Shown: in pieces, positions 5,503-10,423 of the stretch | Layout of the letters: each line of letters begins with the position of its first letter | Position numbering within the stretch: the stretch's first letter is position 1 | Assembly (NCBI GenBank): GCA_026708165.1 | Contig: JAPOVO010000309.1 | Coordinates: forward strand, 1-10,423 | Direction of reading: 5' to 3' | From: Chloroflexota bacterium | GTDB lineage: Bacteria; Chloroflexota; UBA11872; VXNJ01 | DNA: 10,423 nt | Program-made: the position numbers and the translations under genes | The notes under the pieces: model-generated | What the model was told of the DNA's origin: nothing | Seen by the model: only the letters and a program-made list of their open reading frames with translations | Databases searched by the model: none

Positions 5503-6596
5503 TGGACGCGTCTACCGCGTCTGGCCCGGCCGGTATCGATCTGGACAGTCCAGAAGTTGCTCGCGCCTTGGAGGACGATGGAATGCTCGCGCTGGCGCGC
5601 TCGCTGCCCGATCAGGTTTTGACAGGTTGGGAGAGCGGTATCGCCGTTGAGCTTCCTCCCGGTTACTCCAATCCATCCTCATTCGTAGTGGCCGGAGTCG
5701 GCGGGTCCGCGATGGGTGCCGATCTCGTCGGCGGTATAACGCGGCAAAGCCTGTCCGTGCCTCTCGTCGTAAGCCGGGACTACACGCTGCCCGGGTTTGT
5801 CGGACCGGATTCGCTTGTCGTGTGTTCCAGCTATTCGGGCGGCACCGAAGAAACGCTCAGCGCATTCAGGCAGGCCGAAAGGGCGGGCGCTAGGATCGTT
5901 CTGCTTGGAAGCGGAGGCGAGCTGTTCGAATCCGGGGCCTCCTACCCGAAGATCCGGCTTCGCACTCGCGGAATGCCGAGAGCCGCTGTCGGCGAATCGG
6001 CGATGGCGCTGCTGGGTCTTCTCGACCGGCTTGGCCTGATCTCCGGCCTCGATGGCGATCTGGACGTGATTACGTGGTCGTCGCGGCTAGTGATTCGAGC
6101 TCTCGACGTTCACGTTGCCGAGCCAAACAACCCCGCCAAGTCGCTCGCCCGCCGCCTCCACGGTCGAATGCCGGTGGTCATCGGCGTCGGACATCTGGGC
6201 CCCGTGGCGCGCCGCTGGAAGGGCCAATTCAACGAAAACCCCGATCAGTTCGCCTTTTGGGACGAGTTGCCGGAGTTCAATCACAATTCCATTCAGGGGC
6301 TCAACCTTCCCCCCGTCGCCCGCGAATCGCTCCACGCGGTTTTCCTGCTTCCGGCGGGTCGCCATGCCCGCACGGTCCGTCAGGGAAGAGTCGCCGCGGG
6401 GTTACTGGAACGTTCGGGAATCGCCGTTTCAGTTTTGGACATCGAGGGCGACAGCCTGTTGGAGCAGGTCATGACGGCGATAGTCTGGGGGGACTTCGTT
6501 TCGCTGTATCTGGCCGCGCTTAACGGTGTTCGGCCAACCCCAATCGACAACATCGGGCTGTTGAAGCGCGAGATGGCGCGCGGCGAGACTGCCTAG
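5502..6596 (+). CDS. Bifunctional phosphoglucose/phosphomannose isomerase (SIS domain)
   Basis: The protein has 364 residues from ATG 5502, which shares one base with the mutase stop (TGATG). GTG 5499 is an alternative start with a GTGA overlap. It has two SIS subdomains. The first shows VVAGVGGSAMGADL (from 62) and the sugar-phosphate loop SSYSGGTEET (109-118). MPRAAVG with Arg160, RRWKGQFNEN with Glu245, LPEFNHNSI with His261, and DNIGLLK with Lys355 correspond to the catalytic Arg, Glu, His and Lys described for the Pyrobaculum-type enzyme. All four are present. This family, known from archaea and some bacteria, isomerizes both glucose-6-P and mannose-6-P to fructose-6-P, so one gene can replace pgi and manA. 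It would feed mannose-6-P to the upstream mutase. Its TAG stop shares the tetranucleotide CTAG with the stop of the convergent deacetylase gene, leaving no room for a terminator between them. Confidence 0.9.
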   Translation: MDASTASGPAGIDLDSPEVARALEDDGMLALARSLPDQVLTGWESGIAVELPPGYSNPSSFVVAGVGGSAMGADLVGGITRQSLSVPLVVSRDYTLPGFVGPDSLVVCSSYSGGTEETLSAFRQAERAGARIVLLGSGGELFESGASYPKIRLRTRGMPRAAVGESAMALLGLLDRLGLISGLDGDLDVITWSSRLVIRALDVHVAEPNNPAKSLARRLHGRMPVVIGVGHLGPVARRWKGQFNENPDQFAFWDELPEFNHNSIQGLNLPPVARESLHAVFLLPAGRHARTVRQGRVAAGLLERSGIAVSVLDIEGDSLLEQVMTAIVWGDFVSLYLAALNGVRPTPIDNIGLLKREMARGETA

Positions 6597-7582
6597 GACG
6601 CCTGCGCCGCGTCGAGGAAGGCCACCACGTCGTCGCCCAGCCGCCGCAGGTTGTATCCGCCCTCCTGAATGACCAGCGTCGGCACGCCCATCTCGGCCAC
6701 CTTCTCGCCGCTCTTCTCGAACGATTCCTTGCTCAGGCTCCAGGTCCCGACCGGATCGCCCATGGCCCCGTCGAGGCCCAGGCTTATCACCAGGAAGTCG
6801 GGATCGAAGTCCCACACGCTCTCCATCGCGCGGGGCAGCGCTTCCAGATACGTCCGGTCATCGGTGTTCAGCGGCAGCGGAAAATTGAAGTTATAGCCCT
6901 CCCCCTCTCCCGCGCCGGTCTCGTTCGTGAATCCGCTTATTTGCGGATATGCCATCGTGGGATCGGCGTGCGTCGAAACGTATAGAACGTCCCGGCGCTC
7001 GTAGAAGATCTGCTGCGTGCCGTTGCCGTGGTGATAGTCGAGGTCGAGGATGGCCACGCTGCCTTGTTTGGAAAGCACGTCGGCGGCCAGTGCCGCGTTG
7101 TTGAAAAAGCAGAATCCGCCGAAGAAGTCGGTCCCGGCGTGGTGCCCCGGCGGCCGGCACAGCGCGTAGACGAATTTCGTCCCCGCCTGGACTCTGGCCG
7201 CTCCCTCTAACGCCAGTCCTGCCGCCGCCATCGCCGCCTCCGGCGTGCGGCGCGCGAGCGGCGTCGAAAGGTCGAAGCAAAACGTCTGCGAGCGCGGATG
7301 ACCGGTCCCGTCCCGAACCGTGCCCGGCAGGACAGGCGGATATGCCGCGCTGTCGTCCATCGACGAGCAGAATCGATCAATGTAATTCAGCATGTCGTGC
7401 GCGTGCAGGCTGACGATGGCATCCCGCGGTTCCGAGTGGAACTCTTCGACCTCGTAGCCGGTCCGCTCCAGCGAAGCCATTATCGAGTCCACTCGTGCGG
7501 GGATTTCTGGATATCCGTAGCCGAACGCACCGTCGTGCGCCTTGTGCGCGTGATCGACGATGAAGCTACTTCTGGAAGCCAA
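6593..7582 (-). CDS. Histone deacetylase-family amidohydrolase (acetylpolyamine amidohydrolase-like)
   Basis: The protein has 329 residues and starts at TTG (7580-7582), with GAGGGG just upstream on the minus strand as ribosome binding site and no earlier plausible start. It is an arginase/deacetylase-fold metal hydrolase. By alignment with HDAC8, the active site is complete: His147-His148 in RPPGHHAG, the zinc ligands Asp182 and His184 in LDLDYHHGNG, the third ligand Asp271 in LGLDGAMGDP, and the transition-state Tyr310 in EGGYN. The N-terminal HDGAFGYGYPEIPARVDSI matches the class II HDAC and acetylpolyamine amidohydrolase pattern. Bacterial members remove acetyl groups from acetylpolyamines or other small acetylated amines, and sometimes from proteins. 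The substrate here is unknown. It lies 34 bases after the ABC ATPase on the same strand, so it looks like the last gene of the transporter operon. Its stop codon lies within the CTAG shared with the opposite-strand isomerase. Confidence 0.88.
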   Translation of the reverse strand: MASRSSFIVDHAHKAHDGAFGYGYPEIPARVDSIMASLERTGYEVEEFHSEPRDAIVSLHAHDMLNYIDRFCSSMDDSAAYPPVLPGTVRDGTGHPRSQTFCFDLSTPLARRTPEAAMAAAGLALEGAARVQAGTKFVYALCRPPGHHAGTDFFGGFCFFNNAALAADVLSKQGSVAILDLDYHHGNGTQQIFYERRDVLYVSTHADPTMAYPQISGFTNETGAGEGEGYNFNFPLPLNTDDRTYLEALPRAMESVWDFDPDFLVISLGLDGAMGDPVGTWSLSKESFEKSGEKVAEMGVPTLVIQEGGYNLRRLGDDVVAFLDAAQAS

Positions 7583-7616
7583 CTATCCGCCCCTCACTCG
7601 GCCCCGGTCGTACCCG

Positions 7617-8669
7617 TTACCGCGCGTCGGTTCCGGAGTCGAGACCGTTTCCATCGAAGGTGATCGCGCTCTCCCGGGCTTGAACCGCCACCCGCTGCCC
7701 TTGCGCGAGATTCAGCGGAGACCATGCTCTCACCCGCAGCTCCATACCCGATTCGAGTCTGACCTTAACGATTTGATCGTGCCCGTAAAACTCGCGATCG
7801 ACTACTCTGGCCGCGCCGTCGGAGTCCTCGGTTACGCTAAGCCATTCCGGGCGCAGCATCACTTCCACTGGCCCATTTACCGGTTGAGCCACTTGCAGAG
7901 TTCCAATCTCGGTTGCAACGCGTTCGCCTCGACCGTCGCCGCGTATGAAATTGGCGTCGCCGAGCGATCTCGCGATGCGCTTGCTCGCCGGACGGCTGTA
8001 AAGCTCCTCCGGCTCGGCGGTTTGCACCAGCCTCCCCTCGAACATTATCGCCACCCGGTCGGAGATGCTGAGCGCTTCTTCGATGTCGTGAGTCACGAAT
8101 ATCGCTGTCGCTCCCGCGGCCCGTAGCACTTCGCGAACGTCCATCCGAAGCCGCGCTCGAAGGCTCGCGTCAAGATTCGAGAATGGCTCGTCCAGCAGCA
8201 CAACGTCGGGCTGGGCGGCCAGTGACCGCGCCAGCGCCGCGCGCTGTTGCTCTCCGCCTGAGAGCTCGTATGGCATCCGGTCGGCCATCCCGTTCAGGCC
8301 TACCATTTCGAGCAATTCGTCGGTCGATCTCTCGCCTCGCCTCGTGCGCTTTTTCGCATATGCTACGTTGGCTCTCACGTCGAGATGCGGAAATAGCGAG
8401 TAGTCCTGAAACACGATTCCCACCCTGCGTTTTTCTGGCGGAACGCTCACGCCCGGTCCTGCGACGGTGGTATCGCCAATCGCTATGGTTCCCGAATCGG
8501 GCGATTCGAAGCCCGCGATCAGTCTGAGCGTCGTGGTCTTTCCGCATCCGCTCGGACCCAGCAGCGTCATCAGTTCGCCCTTGCCTGCGCCCAGGCATAC
8601 GCCGTCAACCGCCAGATGTGGACCGAACCGCTTCGTAAGGTCGACGCACTGCACTACTGAACGGCTCAA
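7617..8669 (-). CDS. ABC transporter ATP-binding protein, FbpC/PotA-like with TOBE domain
   Basis: The protein has 350 residues from TTG 8667-8669. This start forms a TTGA overlap with the permease stop and fits the normal N-terminus (SRSVVQCVDLTKRFGPHLAVDGV). GTG at 8652-8654 is five codons later. Although the frame stays open far upstream, that extension lies inside the permease gene and is not coding. The ATPase motifs are complete: Walker A GPSGCGKT (38-45), Q-loop Gln88 in FQDYSLFPH, signature LSGGE (136-140), Walker B VVLLDE with Glu161, and switch His194 in VTHD. The last ~85 residues form a TOBE-type regulatory domain (GPVEVMLRPEWLSV, then VKVRLESGMELRVRA). Length and motif style fit ATPases of Fe3+, polyamine, putrescine or 2-aminoethylphosphonate importers. 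The FbpB-like permease and binding-protein tail upstream favour ferric iron. It is cytoplasmic, at the membrane. Confidence 0.88.
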   Translation of the reverse strand: MSRSVVQCVDLTKRFGPHLAVDGVCLGAGKGELMTLLGPSGCGKTTTLRLIAGFESPDSGTIAIGDTTVAGPGVSVPPEKRRVGIVFQDYSLFPHLDVRANVAYAKKRTRRGERSTDELLEMVGLNGMADRMPYELSGGEQQRAALARSLAAQPDVVLLDEPFSNLDASLRARLRMDVREVLRAAGATAIFVTHDIEEALSISDRVAIMFEGRLVQTAEPEELYSRPASKRIARSLGDANFIRGDGRGERVATEIGTLQVAQPVNGPVEVMLRPEWLSVTEDSDGAARVVDREFYGHDQIVKVRLESGMELRVRAWSPLNLAQGQRVAVQARESAITFDGNGLDSGTDAR

Positions 8670-10327
8670 CGGAGCGGCCGCCAGAGTCTGGAGAGTCTCC
8701 CGGGACGGGCGCTGAAGAGCATTATCGCCAGCGGGATCGATGACACTAAGATCGTCAGGATTGCCGGGGCCGCGGCTCTGGCGAAGAACGCCTCCGACGC
8801 CGCTCCCCATGCCGACGTTGCCAGCGTCTTGAATCCCAGCGGCCCGAGTATGAGCGTTGCCGGTAGCTCCTTGATGGCTAGCAGGAATACGAGCGCGGCG
8901 CCCGCCATAAGGCCGTGGCGCATAAGCGGTATCGTTACCGTCGCTGCGGTACCCGCGGCCGTCCGGCCAAGGCTTCGCGCTGCCTCCTCGTAGCGTGGAT
9001 TCACCTGCAGCAAGGCCGTTCGCACAGCCCCCAGCGCCGCCGGAAAGAACAACACTACGTACGCGAACACCAGCAGCCAGAGCGTCTGGTAGAGCGGTCG
9101 GACGAGCATAGCGCCGAAGAATACCAGCGAGAGAGCGACCACGACACCCGGCAGTGCAAAGCCGATGAAGCTCACCCGTTCCACAAACCAGGCAAACCGG
9201 CCGCGATGCCGGACTATGGTTACGGCCAGCGGGATCGCCAGGAAGGTCGTTGCGACCGCCGCTAGGCTCGACGCCAGCATTGAGTTCGCCAGCGAGTCCC
9301 AAAGCTGAACCAGTTCGGCCCCGGCCAGTAGTCCGCGAACCAGCCATATCATCAAGATGAGGGTTGGCACTCCAAGCGCCAGCGATGTCGCCGCCGCGCA
9401 GAACGTCCACGCAGGCCACTTCCACCGTCCGAGCCGCGCTGGGTTGGGTGCGCGCGGCGATCCGCCTCCTGTCCGGTGATGGACGCCGCGGCCGCGAGTG
9501 ACCGAATCCACAATCAGTATGCTTGCCGCCAAAGCTACTAGAACGAGCGAGTACGCCGCCGCTACCGACCGGTCGAAAGCCGATTCGTATTGTACGTAAA
9601 TCGCCCACGTCATCGTCTCGTATCGAAGCATCGATACCGCGCCGAAGTCGCTTAGCGTGTACAACGCGACCAGCAGCGCGCCCGCCGCGATTGCGGGGCG
9701 AAGCTGGGGCAGCGTTACTCGGCGAAACGCCGTCCAGGGACCATCGCCGAGCGTCCTGGCGTTCTCCTCGAAGGTCCGATCGATGCCTGCCAGGGCGGCG
9801 CGCACCGGGAGGAGCATGTAGGGATAGCTGAGCAGTGCGATGGTCATCATTGCGCCCGGAAATCCGTAAATCGACGGTATACGCTCGATGCCGAAGGCGG
9901 TTTCGAGTACTTGCTGGAACATGCCGCGTGGACCCAGCGCTACCACTACCACGAACGCCGCGACGTAGCTGGGGATTACCAGTGGAAGCGCCGTGATTAC
10001 CGACCACATCCGGCGGTGCGGCAAGTCGGTGCGGGCCGTCAGCCAGGCCAATGGGACCGCGATCACTGCCGATACGGCCGTTACGGCTCCGGTAAGAAGC
10101 ACCGTTCGTCCCAGCGTCTGCCACGAACGCTCGCGCAGCAGCAATCCCCACACCTCTTCACCGGCGCCCGCCGCGCGGTACACGAGGTACGCGAGCGGCA
10201 GCAGCATGGCGACCGCGACCAGCGTTGTGGGAATCCAGACCGCCGGCGGAGCGGTTCCTATCGTAAGGCCCTGCCGCCACACGCTGACCGCCGCAGAGCC
10301 CCTTGAGGCTGGTGAGCCTCCTAGCAT
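8666..10327 (-). CDS. ABC transporter permease, fused two-domain FbpB-like (Fe3+-type)
   Basis: The protein has 553 residues with about 12 predicted membrane segments in two halves, so one chain forms both permease lobes. Each half has an EAA-type cytoplasmic loop that docks onto the ATPase: FEENARTLGDGPWTAFRRVTLPQLRP from residue 186, and YEEAARSLGRTAAGTAATVTIPL from 446. This fused architecture and length match ferric-iron permeases (FbpB/AfuB/SfuB type). ThiP-like thiamine permeases share it, but the long TOBE-containing ATPase here argues against ThiQ. ATG 10325-10327 is two bases after the binding-protein stop. GTG 10280-10282 (residue 16) is an alternative that still precedes the first membrane segment. 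AGGAGG lies just inside the gene (10322 down to 10317), too far from that GTG to serve it clearly. Two hairpins cover this junction. The end overlaps the ATPase start (TTGA). Confidence 0.88.
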   Translation of the reverse strand: MLGGSPASRGSAAVSVWRQGLTIGTAPPAVWIPTTLVAVAMLLPLAYLVYRAAGAGEEVWGLLLRERSWQTLGRTVLLTGAVTAVSAVIAVPLAWLTARTDLPHRRMWSVITALPLVIPSYVAAFVVVVALGPRGMFQQVLETAFGIERIPSIYGFPGAMMTIALLSYPYMLLPVRAALAGIDRTFEENARTLGDGPWTAFRRVTLPQLRPAIAAGALLVALYTLSDFGAVSMLRYETMTWAIYVQYESAFDRSVAAAYSLVLVALAASILIVDSVTRGRGVHHRTGGGSPRAPNPARLGRWKWPAWTFCAAATSLALGVPTLILMIWLVRGLLAGAELVQLWDSLANSMLASSLAAVATTFLAIPLAVTIVRHRGRFAWFVERVSFIGFALPGVVVALSLVFFGAMLVRPLYQTLWLLVFAYVVLFFPAALGAVRTALLQVNPRYEEAARSLGRTAAGTAATVTIPLMRHGLMAGAALVFLLAIKELPATLILGPLGFKTLATSAWGAASEAFFARAAAPAILTILVSSIPLAIMLFSARPGRLSRLWRPLR

Positions 10328-10333
10328 CGCTAG
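10305..10333 (-). promoter_or_regulatory. Two adjacent perfect hairpins over the binding-protein/permease junction
   Basis: CTAGC-ATC-GCTAG (10321-10333) has a 5-bp stem and 3-base loop. In the mRNA it includes the binding-protein stop (TAG, 10330-10332) and the permease ATG (10325-10327). Directly beside it, GAGGCT-GGTG-AGCCTC (10305-10320) has a 6-bp stem and 4-base loop. Both stems are perfect. Stem-loops between a binding-protein gene and its permease are a known way to keep more binding protein than permease, by stabilising upstream mRNA or limiting downstream translation. Here the start codon itself would be partly paired. Function is inferred, and there is no U-tract for termination. 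Confidence 0.45.
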
Positions 10334-10423
10334 GCCAGTGCGCCGACGTCCCGTAGAAGCGCCTGGGTACCCTTGAGGTCCGAAAGCTGGTCGAGCGGGA
10401 TGCTCGGCTTGTCTATGTCGGCG
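10330..10423 (-). CDS. Probable Fe3+-type ABC substrate-binding protein, C-terminal fragment
   Basis: On the minus strand a frame open from the right window edge reads ADIDKPSIPLDQLSDLKGTQ, then ALLRDVGALA, and stops at TAG (10330-10332). Only ~31 residues are visible. The ending LSDLxGTxxLLRDVGAL is the usual last helix of FbpA/AfuA-type periplasmic iron-binding proteins (extracellular solute-binding family 1). Its position immediately before an FbpB-like permease on the same strand supports this. The ligand-binding tyrosines and the lipoprotein or secretion signal are outside the window, so the iron assignment is inferred from family ending and operon context. Confidence 0.6.
   Translation of the reverse strand, partial: ADIDKPSIPLDQLSDLKGTQALLRDVGALA

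Noticed and set aside
8670..10151. Upstream extension of the ATPase frame (would make an 844-residue protein)
   Set aside because: The extension runs inside the permease gene in another frame and has no domain. The ATPase N-terminus and the TTGA overlap fix the start at 8669.
1..10423. CRISPR arrays, tRNA or rRNA genes, insertion sequences, attachment sites
   Set aside because: No regularly spaced direct repeats, cloverleaf-type segments, transposase motifs or flanking duplications were seen by eye on either strand.

Overview
This is about 10.4 kb of compact, GC-rich bacterial DNA with almost no non-coding space. It most likely comes from a Chloroflexota member (Dehalococcoidia/SAR202-type). 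The main clue is a lipoprotein with a long Pro/Thr linker (repeats such as PTPTPRPTATPAPT) ahead of an SH3-like domain, a layout common in that phylum. Other support is the archaeal/bacterial-type bifunctional phosphoglucose/phosphomannose isomerase and the frequent TTG and GTG starts. The taxonomic call is inference; there is no rRNA or phylogenetic marker here.

Left part (1-2891, + strand): the tail of a probable Gfo/Idh/MocA oxidoreductase, an Asp/Glu-racemase-superfamily protein that keeps only one of the two usual catalytic cysteines, an SH3b lipoprotein, and a class III PLP aminotransferase carrying a four-cysteine cluster.

Middle part (2938-6596, + strand): a sugar-phosphate/nucleotide-sugar module. 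An RMD-like GDP-6-deoxy-mannose reductase, a phosphomannomutase/phosphoglucomutase and a bifunctional phosphoglucose/phosphomannose isomerase follow one another with overlapping stop and start codons. Two micro-ORFs are built into this chain. A 17-codon one ends GTGA on the reductase start. A 35-codon Cys-rich one begins ATGA on the reductase stop and ends GTGA on the mutase start. Together the enzymes would run fructose-6-P to mannose-6-P to mannose-1-P, and later GDP-4-keto-6-deoxymannose to GDP-rhamnose. The guanylyltransferase and the GDP-mannose 4,6-dehydratase are not in the window. A sigma70-like promoter candidate lies inside the second micro-ORF.

Right part (6593-10423, - strand): an operon read right to left, with the C-terminal tail of a probable Fe3+-type binding protein, a fused two-domain FbpB-like permease, an FbpC-like ATPase (TTGA overlap with the permease), and a histone deacetylase/acetylpolyamine amidohydrolase family enzyme 34 nt further on. 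Two adjacent perfect hairpins sit at the binding-protein/permease junction, one covering the permease start codon. The two convergent operons end on the same CTAG tetranucleotide, whose two strands supply both stop codons.

No RNA genes, CRISPR arrays, insertion sequences or phage genes were seen. The most interesting items are the coupled micro-ORFs, the junction hairpins, the deacetylase attached to a metal-type ABC transporter, and the shared-stop convergence.
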